Positions 41,241-50,004 of a DNA stretch of 64,000 nucleotides are shown here, one piece after another. A program made the translations under genes and the position numbers. The notes under the pieces are model-generated. The model made no database searches, was not told the origin of the DNA, and saw nothing but the letters and a program-made list of their open reading frames with translations. The DNA is from Dysgonomonas sp. BGC7 (GTDB taxonomy: Bacteria > Bacteroidota > Bacteroidia > Bacteroidales > Dysgonomonadaceae), in the NCBI RefSeq assembly GCF_001261735.1, contig NZ_CVRP01000007.1:186001-250000 (forward strand), read 5' to 3'. How positions within the stretch are numbered: position 1 is the first letter of the stretch; each line of letters starts with the position of its first letter.

Positions 41241-41768
41241 TTATTTATTATATTCTCTTTTCAACAAGCTATAAACTACAATATCTGTATATATATTGTC
41301 TACCAATAGCTCTCCATCCCTTTCGATTCCTTCATTCTGAAATCCGATTTTTTCGGGTATGCGACGGCTTTTGTGATTTCCTTCGGCTACTTTAATCTGA
41401 ATACGGTTCATATCCATTTCGTCGAAAGCATATTGGATAAGTTCTTTTACCGAGCGTATTATAATGCCTTTTCCTTGTGCATGTTGTGAAAGCCAATAGC
41501 CAATTTCTGTTTTCTTATTGCTCCAGTCAGTATCTTTAAATCCGACTAACCCAACAAATTTATCTTGATAAAAGATGGTGAATTGCTTATCTGTAGTTTG
41601 AAGTACATGATTTACAAAGTCCGCAGTGTCTTCTACTACATGAGTGGTATCTACAAATGGCAACCATTCACGCATATATTCCCGTTGTTCGTTCAGGGTG
41701 TTGAAGATTCTGAAAATATCATCGACCGACAATGGGTTGAGTACTATTTCTTCTGAAACTTTTATCAT
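41241..41768 (-). CDS. GNAT acetyltransferase (RimL/YdaF-like)
   Basis: 175 residues. It resembles ribosomal-protein-serine N-acetyltransferases: an N-terminal REYMREWLPFVD motif, IGYWLSQHAQGKGI (CoA-binding loop) and IQIKVAEGNHKSRRIPEKIGFQNEG. The start overlaps the hisG stop by four bases (ATGA), so the two are translationally coupled. The substrate in this organism is unknown, and the position inside the his operon is unusual. Confidence 0.9.
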   Translation of the reverse strand: MIKVSEEIVLNPLSVDDIFRIFNTLNEQREYMREWLPFVDTTHVVEDTADFVNHVLQTTDKQFTIFYQDKFVGLVGFKDTDWSNKKTEIGYWLSQHAQGKGIIIRSVKELIQYAFDEMDMNRIQIKVAEGNHKSRRIPEKIGFQNEGIERDGELLVDNIYTDIVVYSLLKREYNK

Positions 41769-42619
41769 AATATCATTTTCTCGATCGGTAATACAATTAT
41801 ACCCTCAGCTCCCGAAGCTTTAAGTTTAGTTATTACTTCCCAAAAGCGTTTGTCTTCGATAACAGACTGAACTGAACACCAGCCTTTTGTTGCTAAAGGT
41901 GTTACTGTAGGGCTTCGCATTCCCGGTAGGATGTCAAATATTTCGTCCAGTTTATCTTCGGGTGCATTCAAAAGTACATATTTTTTCCCTTCTGCGCTTT
42001 GTACAGCTTCTATTCTGAATATCAATTCGTCCAGAATATCCCTTTTTTCCTGAGATAGTCCTTTAGTTGCTATAAGCAAGGCTTCTGAACGCATAACGAC
42101 CTCGACTTCTTTCAGACGGTTACTCACCAATGTGCCCCCTGAGCTGACAATATCGAATATTGCGTCTGACAGGCCTATGCTGGGAGATATCTCTACAGAG
42201 CCAGATATGACATGTATCTCAGATTTGACACCATTTTCCTGCATATATTTATTTAGTATGTGAGGATATGATGTTGCTATTTTTTTCCCTTCAAACCATT
42301 TTATGTCACTGTAATTTTCGTCTTTAGGTATAGCCAAAGATAATCGGCATTTACTGAAACCAAGGCGTTTTATGATGTCCGAGACTTCATTCTTTTCTAC
42401 AAACTCGTTTTCTCCGACTATTCCAATATCAGCTACACCAGTAGCTACAGCCTGAGGTATGTCGTCGTCTCGTAAAAATAGTACTTCTACAGGGAAATCT
42501 TTAGCAGGTATAAGCAAGGTTCTCTTAATATTATTCATTTTGATACCTGCTTCACCTAAAAGAGCCATAGATTCTTCAAATAACCGACCTTTAGATTGTA
42601 TTGCAATTCTTAATACCAT
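41765..42619 (-). CDS. hisG: ATP phosphoribosyltransferase, long form
   Basis: First committed enzyme of histidine synthesis. It has 284 residues, the long HisG_L form with its own C-terminal ACT-like regulatory domain (about 210-284), so no HisZ partner is needed and histidine feedback is expected. The catalytic core includes ADIGIVGENEF and DIVSSGGTLVSNRL (PRPP-binding loop). It is the first structural gene after the histidine leader and attenuator. Confidence 0.97.
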   Translation of the reverse strand: MVLRIAIQSKGRLFEESMALLGEAGIKMNNIKRTLLIPAKDFPVEVLFLRDDDIPQAVATGVADIGIVGENEFVEKNEVSDIIKRLGFSKCRLSLAIPKDENYSDIKWFEGKKIATSYPHILNKYMQENGVKSEIHVISGSVEISPSIGLSDAIFDIVSSGGTLVSNRLKEVEVVMRSEALLIATKGLSQEKRDILDELIFRIEAVQSAEGKKYVLLNAPEDKLDEIFDILPGMRSPTVTPLATKGWCSVQSVIEDKRFWEVITKLKASGAEGIIVLPIEKMIL

Positions 42620-42650
42620 GATATATATATTTTATTTATAATTTTATTAG

Positions 42651-42688
42651 AAAAAAATAAGAGCTTACCCTCATCAGGCAAGCTCTTA
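42651..42688 (-). terminator. his operon attenuator terminator
   Basis: On the minus strand a 12-base arm TAAGAGCTTGCC pairs with GGTAAGCTCTTA (one mismatch) around a seven-base loop and runs straight into seven T, 31 bases before the hisG start. GGTAAG at the end of the leader peptide gene (42724-42729) repeats the start of the 3' arm, so it can pair with CTTGCC of the 5' arm and act as an antiterminator. Confidence 0.9.
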
Positions 42689-42720
42689 CTATATTTTTGT
42701 AAACATCACATCAATATATG

Positions 42721-42774
42721 TTACTTACCAAGTGGCAGTAATATAAAATGATGATGATGTGTATTATTATTCAT
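42721..42774 (-). CDS. hisL: Histidine leader peptide
   Basis: 17-residue ORF MNNNTHHHHFILLPLGK with four consecutive His codons. It starts 23 bases downstream of the end of a good promoter box and ends 33 bases before the attenuator hairpin. This layout (promoter, short His-rich peptide, terminator, hisG) is diagnostic of transcription attenuation by ribosome stalling when charged tRNA-His is scarce. Confidence 0.9.
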   Translation of the reverse strand: MNNNTHHHHFILLPLGK

Positions 42775-42796
42775 TGTTGTTCTTTCTTTTCAAAGA

Positions 42797-42827
42797 CAAA
42801 AATATATATTATTTAGATTAAAACAAA
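42797..42827 (-). promoter_or_regulatory. Promoter of the his leader and operon
   Basis: On the minus strand TTTG (42827-42824) is followed after 19 bases by TATTTTTG (42804-42797), matching the Bacteroidetes -33/-7 pair at the usual spacing. Confidence 0.8.
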
Positions 42828-42853
42828 CTTTATGAAAGTTTTTTATAAAAAGA

Positions 42854-43306
42854 TCATTTTCCGGGATTGTTTTTCCGATGCTCTTGCAGCATTCTTTCTT
42901 TAAATTTTAAGTCTGCACTTCTATATTTTTCTATCTTTTGAGCAGACAACACTTCTGCAAATTTCTTATAATATTCTATTTGAAGCTGGGTTTCTTTTTG
43001 CTCCGACTCCAGATTCAACTGAGTTATTCTTTTGTAATCTGCTTCAGTTTTATTTTCTTTTCGTTTTAGTTCTCGGGTTTCTCTGCGTGCACTCCTGTTT
43101 ACTTCATATTTTTTAGTCATGAACTCAGCCTCGAGAGGTAAAAACACCTTAGCCTCACTTTCGGTGAGGTCCATTTCTTTTTTAAGAAATTCGGCTTTTT
43201 CTTTTCTTATCTTCTCTATATCGAAACCACTACCATGTCTCATCTGAGCGCTAACAGAAAATGTTATACATAGCAGAAATAACATTAAAACGCTTTTAGA
43301 TTTCAT
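42854..43306 (-). CDS. Spy/CpxP-like periplasmic protein
   Basis: 150 residues with a signal peptide (cleavage near SVSA-QMRH). The mature protein is almost all charged helix, rich in K, E and R (KEMDLTESEAKVFLPLEAEF; YKKFAEVLSAQKIEKYRSAD). This is the layout of small helical periplasmic proteins encoded next to ECF sigma factors in Bacteroidetes, resembling the Spy/CpxP chaperone class. It lies 17 bases after the small membrane protein gene and is probably in the same stress-response unit. Chaperone function is inferred from family resemblance. Confidence 0.8.
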   Translation of the reverse strand: MKSKSVLMLFLLCITFSVSAQMRHGSGFDIEKIRKEKAEFLKKEMDLTESEAKVFLPLEAEFMTKKYEVNRSARRETRELKRKENKTEADYKRITQLNLESEQKETQLQIEYYKKFAEVLSAQKIEKYRSADLKFKERMLQEHRKNNPGK

Positions 43307-43323
43307 ATAAAATTTTACTTTAG

Positions 43324-43680
43324 TTATTGGTTGTATATCATCTCCTTATATTTGGCTTTAACAACTTCGTCTTCGATGAATGAATAGTAATATTCTTCAT
43401 CCTCAGTTGAAGCCAATCCATTTGTAATTGCAGATTCCGGCTGATGTGCCGTTGTATCCGGGTTGACAGTAGTGCGATTAAATACTCCTGTTAAGAAAAG
43501 TACTCCGGCAAACACTGCGGCAACTGCTGTCCAAGGTATAACCTTTTTCCACAATGGAACAATCTTTCCTTTATTAGCTTCTTTGGCCGGAAGTTTATCC
43601 ATTATCTCAGCATTAAAGTTCTGAAAATAATTTTCAGGCACTTTAAACGGATTCTTATTTTCGTCAATATGATTCAGCAT
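43324..43680 (-). CDS. Small single-pass membrane protein, possible anti-sigma factor
   Basis: 118 residues. A short cytoplasmic N-terminal region (about 1-50) has NPFKVPENYF, a motif common in proteins encoded beside Bacteroidetes ECF sigma factors. One membrane helix follows (VIPWTAVAAVFAGVLFLTGVF, about 50-70), then an acidic outer tail. No zinc-binding anti-sigma motif is seen. Position directly after the ECF sigma gene and single-pass topology suggest it restrains that sigma factor, but this is inference. Confidence 0.75.
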   Translation of the reverse strand: MLNHIDENKNPFKVPENYFQNFNAEIMDKLPAKEANKGKIVPLWKKVIPWTAVAAVFAGVLFLTGVFNRTTVNPDTTAHQPESAITNGLASTEDEEYYYSFIEDEVVKAKYKEMIYNQ

Positions 43681-43738
43681 AGTTACACACTCTTTTTAAA
43701 CACTATTTAGAATATAGACTATAAATATATGAAAAGGT

Positions 43739-44290
43739 TTAATGTTCAATAGATAAAAAATCTTCGATTTTCTTTACCGCATGATGATATGAGGCTTTTA
43801 ATGCCCCTACCGATGTTTCAAGTATTTCCGACATTTCTTCATATTTCATTTCTTCAAAATACTTTAGGTTGAAAACTATCCTTTGTTTCTCCGGTAATGT
43901 GAGAATTGCCTTTTGTAATTTTAACTGAGCTTCATCTCCATCAAAGAACTCATCTCCTTCGAGTCGAGATATGAGAAAAGAGTCAGCATCGTCGAGAGAT
44001 ATATTATTTGCAGAACGTTGTTTATTCAAGAAAGATATAGCTTCATTGATAGCAATACGGTAGAGCCATGTAGAGAACTTTGAGTCTCCCCTAAAGTTAT
44101 CTATACTTGTCCATACCTTTATAAATGTATTTTGCAAAACATCGTTGGCATCGTCATGACTTAGTACTATTTTTCGTATCTGCCAATATAGGATCTCACT
44201 GAATTCTTTTACTAATTCAGAGAATGCAGCTTGCTGTGTTTTAGGGTTGTGAAGCTTTTCTATTAAATTATTTTCTGTTTCTTGTGACAT
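43739..44290 (-). CDS. ECF-type RNA polymerase sigma factor
   Basis: About 183 residues. The sigma-70 region 2 core is clear (DANDVLQNTFIKVW; STWLYRIAINEAISFL), and region 4 ends with LPEKQRIVFNLKYFEEMKYEEMSEIL and the helix-turn-helix SVGALKASYHHA. I chose the ATG at 44290 (MSQETE); the ATG three codons upstream (44299) is possible. It lies next to a single-pass membrane protein and a Spy-like protein, which suggests an envelope-stress regulon. Confidence 0.93.
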   Translation of the reverse strand: MSQETENNLIEKLHNPKTQQAAFSELVKEFSEILYWQIRKIVLSHDDANDVLQNTFIKVWTSIDNFRGDSKFSTWLYRIAINEAISFLNKQRSANNISLDDADSFLISRLEGDEFFDGDEAQLKLQKAILTLPEKQRIVFNLKYFEEMKYEEMSEILETSVGALKASYHHAVKKIEDFLSIEH

Positions 44291-44303
44291 TAATATCAAA
44301 TTG

Positions 44304-45353
44304 TTATTTGCTAGGGATGTCTTCTAGGTCAGAGTCGTCTCCATAATCTGCTTCTTCATCAACTCCTCCTTGTCCGTTTTCGAACCATTCTATAAAGTTG
44401 TCTACATGTGTTTTATTTTTATCCCACCAAGCCAGAGATTCCGGAAAGTAAGAAACACTTATATAACGACAGTATGTATCAAAATGTCCTGATCCTAAAA
44501 TTTCATCATATGTAGGTACGAAAAAGTACCATAGTAGACCGCTTTGGCTATCATTTTGCATTTGTCCTAAAGTAAAAAATATAGCTTTAGAAGCTTCAAC
44601 AAAGAAGTTGTAATTAGATATATCGTCCGTAGCTCCTGTCTTTTTCTTTTTAATTAAGTCATATATCATTCGTCTGTCTACTCCTTCTTCCGGCGATAAT
44701 TTTTCAGGAGTATCGTCCATTTTACTGTTTATTATATCAAACATTTCGCCAAAGGCATCTTTCGAACGTTCTGTATTTGGTTCTAGCAAGAGGAAAAAGT
44801 GGAATGAATAAAAGCTTTGTACCCAGCGTCCCAAATCGCTTAATGCGTACGCATATAGTAGGAATGCACTAGAATGTGTAGCGTCAATTTCTATTGCTTT
44901 TCTCAAGTGCTGCACAGCCATTTTATTGTCCTTGCTATTGAAATAGCTTAGTCCTAGATTGAAATGGAGTAGATACTCGTCTCCACACCGATCGAGCGCT
45001 TCGTTTAACAATTTTATAGCATCTGCTACTTTTCCCTGATTGGCAAAAGCTGTACTTTTAACTATATATGCATCCATTAACAGGGGCTGGAAGTTTGCAG
45101 TTATAACCTTTGTGCTGTATTTGATTGCTTTTTCATTGTCTTTCAACTGTAGGTAGGAAAGAGACATTTCATAAATAGCAGACATTGAGGTCGGATTGAC
45201 TTTCAATGCTTCTTCATAGCAGGTAATTGCTTCTTTGTAACGTCCTTTGTCGTGTAGCGCAACACCTTGTCTAATGAGCTTTTCTGATGACGGTTGCGCA
45301 TAAGAATATGTAAATGTGAATAATAAGAATGTTATAATTAAGTATTTTCTCAT
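44304..45353 (-). CDS. Secreted tetratricopeptide-repeat protein
   Basis: 349 residues with a signal peptide (TYSYA-QPSS). About five TPR units fill residues 25-205 (GRYKEAITCYEEALKVNP; DNKMAVQHLRKAIEIDATHSSA). The C-terminal third has no recognised domain and ends in a very acidic tail. It probably acts as a periplasmic scaffold. It is the first gene of the minus-strand run toward the ECF sigma factor, only 4-13 bases away from it, so the two are probably co-transcribed. Confidence 0.85.
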   Translation of the reverse strand: MRKYLIITFLLFTFTYSYAQPSSEKLIRQGVALHDKGRYKEAITCYEEALKVNPTSMSAIYEMSLSYLQLKDNEKAIKYSTKVITANFQPLLMDAYIVKSTAFANQGKVADAIKLLNEALDRCGDEYLLHFNLGLSYFNSKDNKMAVQHLRKAIEIDATHSSAFLLYAYALSDLGRWVQSFYSFHFFLLLEPNTERSKDAFGEMFDIINSKMDDTPEKLSPEEGVDRRMIYDLIKKKKTGATDDISNYNFFVEASKAIFFTLGQMQNDSQSGLLWYFFVPTYDEILGSGHFDTYCRYISVSYFPESLAWWDKNKTHVDNFIEWFENGQGGVDEEADYGDDSDLEDIPSK

Positions 45354-45376
45354 GCAAACTAAAATTTATAGAAATA

Positions 45377-45384
45377 CAAAAGTA
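45377..45384 (-). promoter_or_regulatory. -7 promoter element for the TPR-sigma unit
   Basis: On the minus strand this reads TACTTTTG (TAnnTTTG), 24 bases before the TPR gene start. No clear -33 element. Confidence 0.45.
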
Positions 45385-45466
45385 AGAAAATACTCGGAAT
45401 ATAGTCTTTTTAGATTAACTCTTAGGTATTTTTTACAACTTGGAATACCAACTCTTTGTTCAAAAC

Positions 45467-45502
45467 AAACAAAAGGGTGCAATTTCTTGTATCCTTTTGT
45501 TT
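45467..45502 (-). terminator. Terminator after the Fibrobacter-paralogous-domain gene
   Basis: Ten-base-pair stem AAACAAAAGG / CCTTTTGTTT with a 16-base loop and a T-rich tail on the minus strand, just past the gene stop at 45521. Confidence 0.6.
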
Positions 45503-45520
45503 ATTTAGAATTTGATTGAA

Positions 45521-47011
45521 TTATTCTTTTACACATCTTACCGAAGCGCCTACAGCCCTGAATGCACGATCGTTTGTAGCTGTATTATATGGGGCAAAAA
45601 GCAGTTTGAATGCATAATATTCTACAGATAAGACTGAACCATACCATACATAGCCAGTATGACCTATATCAGTCAATTGTCCATTAGTGCCCGACCTATA
45701 TCCGGCGGCAGGATAGTATCCGGCATTAGCACTAGAGAAATCTATACCTGTGCCCGCAACGAAATTCTCAGATGGTAACCCATCCCAAGGAGAGGGGTTA
45801 GATGAACTTGTATTGGCTTTAGGTACACGCCATCCCGGAGGGCATGGATCGTATGGGGTCTTTTGATGAGTTCCTACTTCGTCCCATAGATAATCATCTT
45901 TTTCTGTCGCAACATTAGAATACCAGTCTCCCTGAGAAGAAGACGTATAGTAGAAATTGTTCGGGTTGTTTATGGCCGTTTCCATATGATTGTTGTTGAC
46001 CAAAGGTACTCCCATTATATCTGTTTTAGAAATGCCTGTCAAAGAGTTGTCTATTCGGTATATATCTTTTTCTGAGTTTCCGGTTGTGGACGAAGAGTTC
46101 GGAAACGGATCTTTTCGCCCCCATTGATAATGTAGCCCTTTTGAGCCTACTGCACCCTCGTTGATAAAAGTTACACCCAAGTTTCGATCCATGAATACAT
46201 AGCCATTATAATTTTTTTGGTGTGTAGCGTCATCAGGGTTGAAGTCTGTTACCCAGATATGCCAACTCCAATAAATAGTTCCATTTATTTTTATTGCAAT
46301 AACTGCATTTCCTGTAAAGTGTTGGTCATTAGTGGATAGCCGTATTCTCGATTTGGTTTTTACAGAGTTTTCCTCCAAAGAGACACTCTTTATCAAATCC
46401 GGACGATCTTGCCATAATAATTCTACAGATAAAGTTCCGCTTTCTAAGGAGTGTAAGTCAGCATCAAGTCTCTGTATCCATACTGCAAATGCTTTTATTA
46501 TTGGAATATCCACAGTTTTCCCATAGCCTACAATATAGCAATTAGAGAGGTTCAATGTTTTTGGATCCTCTACATCAATTAAGGGTGGTTCTACTTCCCG
46601 TATGGTGTCGTTGCCAGCACCGCTATTGTTATTCCCCTGATTTATGCGGGTGGATATCATATCCCATTGCTCTCCATCCCAGTAATAAAGTCCGGGGTAG
46701 ATACTGTCACTTTCTAATCGGTTTATATTATATACAAAAAGTCCGACACTCGATTTTTTTTCATCTGCATAACCTGCTTCTGATGTTTCCACAAATGGTT
46801 GTAAAGTTTTCAGGTTTACTAACCCCACTCTGGGTAGTAGAAAACCTCCAGTCTTACTTGTTATATTATTTTCGTCAGCAGATTGGTCTTTCAGTTGAAG
46901 TAGGGCTGTCTTAGCTGGAGTTTCTCCCATACCTATCGTAACTTGAGATGTTGTCGGAATTGATATAAAAAAGATTAAGAGAACTGTAATTAGCTTAGTA
47001 CAAGTTTTCAT
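45521..47011 (-). CDS. Secreted protein with Fibrobacter succinogenes major paralogous-type domain
   Basis: 496 residues with a signal peptide (cleavage near TTS-QVTIG). The N-terminal part (about 22-130) resembles surface-protein segments that begin VTIGMGETPAKTALLQLKD and include GLYYWDGEQWDMI. The C-terminal half has the FSMPD pattern: YVFMDRNLG, HYQWGRKDPFP, CPPGWRVPKA and a terminal AFRAVGASVRCVKE. Such proteins are abundant exported proteins of Bacteroidales, of unknown function, possibly cell-surface. No type IX C-terminal sorting domain is apparent. Flanked by a terminator downstream and a 257-base gap upstream. Confidence 0.85.
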   Translation of the reverse strand: MKTCTKLITVLLIFFISIPTTSQVTIGMGETPAKTALLQLKDQSADENNITSKTGGFLLPRVGLVNLKTLQPFVETSEAGYADEKKSSVGLFVYNINRLESDSIYPGLYYWDGEQWDMISTRINQGNNNSGAGNDTIREVEPPLIDVEDPKTLNLSNCYIVGYGKTVDIPIIKAFAVWIQRLDADLHSLESGTLSVELLWQDRPDLIKSVSLEENSVKTKSRIRLSTNDQHFTGNAVIAIKINGTIYWSWHIWVTDFNPDDATHQKNYNGYVFMDRNLGVTFINEGAVGSKGLHYQWGRKDPFPNSSSTTGNSEKDIYRIDNSLTGISKTDIMGVPLVNNNHMETAINNPNNFYYTSSSQGDWYSNVATEKDDYLWDEVGTHQKTPYDPCPPGWRVPKANTSSSNPSPWDGLPSENFVAGTGIDFSSANAGYYPAAGYRSGTNGQLTDIGHTGYVWYGSVLSVEYYAFKLLFAPYNTATNDRAFRAVGASVRCVKE

Positions 47012-47213
47012 TTTTTTGAATTGAGTAATTTATTGTGATTCGTTTTGTCTCATTTTTGATAAAACATATTCAATCAATATATTGTTTACTTTTTAATATT
47101 TTGTGTTTTTTTGATGAAAAATAAAGCATGATATAAATTTCTTTAAACAAGTCATAGAAAAAAGATATCAGTTTGATTATTGTGTAATACATTTACAAAC
47201 TAAATATTTTTAT

Positions 47214-47221
47214 TACATTTG
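47214..47221 (+). promoter_or_regulatory. -7 promoter element for the aconitase operon
   Basis: TACATTTG matches TAnnTTTG, 47 bases before the aconitase ATG. A weak TTTAC lies about 18 bases upstream of it. Confidence 0.5.
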
Positions 47222-47268
47222 TTTTTACAGCAATTAGAAACTAAAAACCAATCAAAATAAAAAGGCAT

Positions 47269-49539
47269 ATGATAAAAAGTAGCACTTTTGATATAGAGAT
47301 GATCCGTAGATTTTATAACCATTATCCATCAAAAGCAGAGAAGGTAAAAGCATTCTTGAATAGACCATTAACACTGAGTGAGAAGATACTATACACACAC
47401 TTGGCTCTGGATGAAGATATTCAGAACTATAAACGAGTAATAGATTATGTCAATTTTTCGCCAGATAGGGTTGCCATGCAGGATGCTACAGCCCAGATGG
47501 CTCTGTTGCAATTGATGAACTCTGGCCGTACTACTGTTGCTGTACCATCTACAGTTCATTGTGATCATCTTATACAGGCATATAAGTCTGCTAAAGAAGA
47601 TTTGAATACAGCTGAGGTTACAAATAAAGAAGTATATGATTTTTTAAGTTCAGTATCCAATAAATATGGTATTGGCTTTTGGAAACCGGGTGCCGGAATA
47701 ATACATCAGGTTGTTCTCGAAAATTACGCTTTTCCCGGAGGAATGATGATTGGTACAGATTCTCATACGCCAAATGCAGGAGGATTAGGGATGATCGCCA
47801 TCGGTGTAGGAGGAGCAGATGCTGTAGATGTCATGGCAGGTATGCCATGGGAACTAAAAATGCCTAAGTTGATTGGTGTGAAATTGACAGGTAAGCTTTC
47901 AGGCTGGGCATCACCTAAGGATGTAATACTCAAACTGGCAGGTATTCTTACTGTAAAAGGAGGAACTAATGCTATTATAGAATATTTTGGAGAGGGAGCA
48001 GATTCCTTGTCTGCTACAGGTAAAGCCACTATATGTAACATGGGTGCAGAAGTAGGGGCTACAACATCTATATTTCCGTACGATGCTAAATCTTCATCTT
48101 ATCTGAAGGCAACGGGTAGGACGGATGTTGCTGAAATGGCAGATGAAATAATGGAATATCTGAGACCTGATGAAGAAGTAGTTGCTGATCCAAATAAGTA
48201 TTTTGATCAACTTATCGAGATCAATCTTTCAAAACTTGAGCCTTATGTAAATGGGCCTTTTACCCCTGATGCTGCACACCCTATATCTGAATTTGCAAAA
48301 GTGGTAAGAGAGAAAGGTTACCCACAAAAGATGGAAGTAGGACTTATCGGTTCGTGTACCAATTCTTCGTATGAGGATTTATCGCGGGCGGTCTCAATAG
48401 TAAAAGATGCTAAAGAAAAAAATATAAAAGTAAAAGCTCAGTTTATTATAAATCCGGGATCGGAACAAGTGAGATATACAGCAGAACGCGATGGTATATT
48501 GCCTGCATTTGAAGATGCCGGTGCTACAATAATGGCAAATGCTTGTGGCCCATGCATTGGTCAATGGAAACGTGAGAGTGATAACCCTGATCGTCCAAAT
48601 TCAATTGTTACATCTTTCAATCGTAATTTTGCAAAAAGAAACGATGGAAACCCAAATACCCATGCATTTGTTACTTCGCCTGAAATAGTGGCTGCGCTTA
48701 GTATTGCAGGCGACTTGTGCTTCAATCCAATGACGGATACACTCGTAAATGAGAACGGCGAGAAGGTTAAATTGCAGGAGCCGCAAGGATATGAATTACC
48801 TCCTTCGGGTTACAGTATGGAAGATGGAGGTTATATTGCACCCACGGCAAATAGTTCGGATATAGAAATAAGGATAGCACCCGATTCTCAACGTTTACAA
48901 GAGCTTAAACCGTTCTCGTCATGGAATGGACTTGATATTTTAGAACAACCTTTGTTGATAAAAGCAAAAGGAAAGTGCACCACTGATCATATATCTATGG
49001 CAGGTCCTTGGTTGCGCTTTCGTGGGCATTTGGATAACATTTCCGATAATATGCTGATTGGAGCAGTAAATGCATTTAATGATAAAACAAACTCGGTATT
49101 AGATCCTACTACCAAGGAGTATCTTGCTGTACCTCAGTTAGCAAGAAAATTTAAGGCTGCCGGTCAGGGATCAGTTGTTGTTGCCGAAGAAAATTATGGA
49201 GAGGGTTCGTCTCGTGAACACGCAGCAATGGAGCCTCGTTTTCTTAATGTAAAAGCCATTTTGGTAAAATCATTTGCACGTATTCATGAAACTAACTTGA
49301 AGAAGCAAGGTATGTTGGCTCTTACTTTTGTCAACAAAAATGACTATGATAAAATACAAGAGGATGATAAAATAAGCATACTAGGTTTGTCGAGCTTTGC
49401 TCCGAGAAAAAACTTAACAGTTGAACTTACTCATTCGGATGGTAAAAAAGAATCTTTTGAAGTTGCACATACATATAACGAAACACAGATAGAGTGGTTC
49501 AAGGCTGGTAGTGCACTAAACTTTATGAAGCGTAAATAA
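47269..49539 (+). CDS. acnA: Aconitate hydratase
   Basis: Isomerises citrate to isocitrate; 756 residues, resembling the mitochondrial-type aconitases. The [4Fe-4S] ligands are visible as [10 protein letters not shown] and [11 protein letters not shown] (two Cys). The C-terminal swivel domain has [16 protein letters not shown]. Other signatures include HCDHLI and [13 protein letters not shown]. It is followed by a small acetyltransferase and citrate synthase on the same strand, a partial oxidative TCA branch toward isocitrate/2-oxoglutarate. Confidence 0.96.
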   Translation: MIKSSTFDIEMIRRFYNHYPSKAEKVKAFLNRPLTLSEKILYTHLALDEDIQNYKRVIDYVNFSPDRVAMQDATAQMALLQLMNSGRTTVAVPSTVHCDHLIQAYKSAKEDLNTAEVTNKEVYDFLSSVSNKYGIGFWKPGAGIIHQVVLENYAFPGGMMIGTDSHTPNAGGLGMIAIGVGGADAVDVMAGMPWELKMPKLIGVKLTGKLSGWASPKDVILKLAGILTVKGGTNAIIEYFGEGADSLSATGKATICNMGAEVGATTSIFPYDAKSSSYLKATGRTDVAEMADEIMEYLRPDEEVVADPNKYFDQLIEINLSKLEPYVNGPFTPDAAHPISEFAKVVREKGYPQKMEVGLIGSCTNSSYEDLSRAVSIVKDAKEKNIKVKAQFIINPGSEQVRYTAERDGILPAFEDAGATIMANACGPCIGQWKRESDNPDRPNSIVTSFNRNFAKRNDGNPNTHAFVTSPEIVAALSIAGDLCFNPMTDTLVNENGEKVKLQEPQGYELPPSGYSMEDGGYIAPTANSSDIEIRIAPDSQRLQELKPFSSWNGLDILEQPLLIKAKGKCTTDHISMAGPWLRFRGHLDNISDNMLIGAVNAFNDKTNSVLDPTTKEYLAVPQLARKFKAAGQGSVVVAEENYGEGSSREHAAMEPRFLNVKAILVKSFARIHETNLKKQGMLALTFVNKNDYDKIQEDDKISILGLSSFAPRKNLTVELTHSDGKKESFEVAHTYNETQIEWFKAGSALNFMKRK

Positions 49540-49544
49540 TAGAG

Positions 49545-49997
49545 ATGGCTATATCAATTCGTCCAATAGAAGAATATGATTTTGAAGATCTGATTTTTCT
49601 TTTCAAAGAATTTGCTGTGTTCGAAAAGGTGCCTGAGCGAATGGTAAATACTTTAGAACAGATGAAACAGGAAAAAGAATTCATTCTTGGATTTGTTGCT
49701 CGTGACGACAATAATAATATTGCCGGTTATGTTACATGTTTTTTCTCTTACTATACATGGGTTGGGAAATCTTTATATATGGACGATCTGTATGTAAAGC
49801 AAGAATATAGAGGAAAAGGTATAGGAACTTTGTTGATAAATAAAATCATTGACTTTGCCAAAAGAGAAAAATGTAACAAAGTGAGGTGGCAGGTATCTAG
49901 TTGGAATCAGCCTGCTATCAGTTTTTATGAAAGTTTGGGTGCGAAAATAGATAATATAGAAATGAATTGTGATTTGATAATAAATACAACTAATTAG
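49545..49997 (+). CDS. GNAT acetyltransferase, spermidine/thialysine N-acetyltransferase-like
   Basis: 150 residues, closely resembling the SAT1/thialysine acetyltransferase branch: FFSYYTWVGKSLYMDDLYVKQEYRGKGIG and WNQPAISFYESLGAK. The CoA-binding loop (YRGKGIG) is intact. Likely substrates are polyamines or lysine-like amines. It starts 5 bases after aconitase and ends 7 bases before citrate synthase, so it lies in the middle of a TCA operon where Bacteroides often has isocitrate dehydrogenase. Confidence 0.9.
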   Translation: MAISIRPIEEYDFEDLIFLFKEFAVFEKVPERMVNTLEQMKQEKEFILGFVARDDNNNIAGYVTCFFSYYTWVGKSLYMDDLYVKQEYRGKGIGTLLINKIIDFAKREKCNKVRWQVSSWNQPAISFYESLGAKIDNIEMNCDLIINTTN

Positions 49998-50004
49998 ATA
50001 TATC

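Noticed and set aside
45316-45519. Small plus-strand ORF between two minus-strand genes
   Set aside because: It overlaps the start of the TPR gene, its promoter box and the terminator at 45467; no sensible protein features.
45521-47011. Type IX secretion substrate
   Set aside because: The C-terminus is a Fibrobacter-paralogous-type domain ending in VRCVKE and does not show the sorting-domain pattern of type IX cargo.
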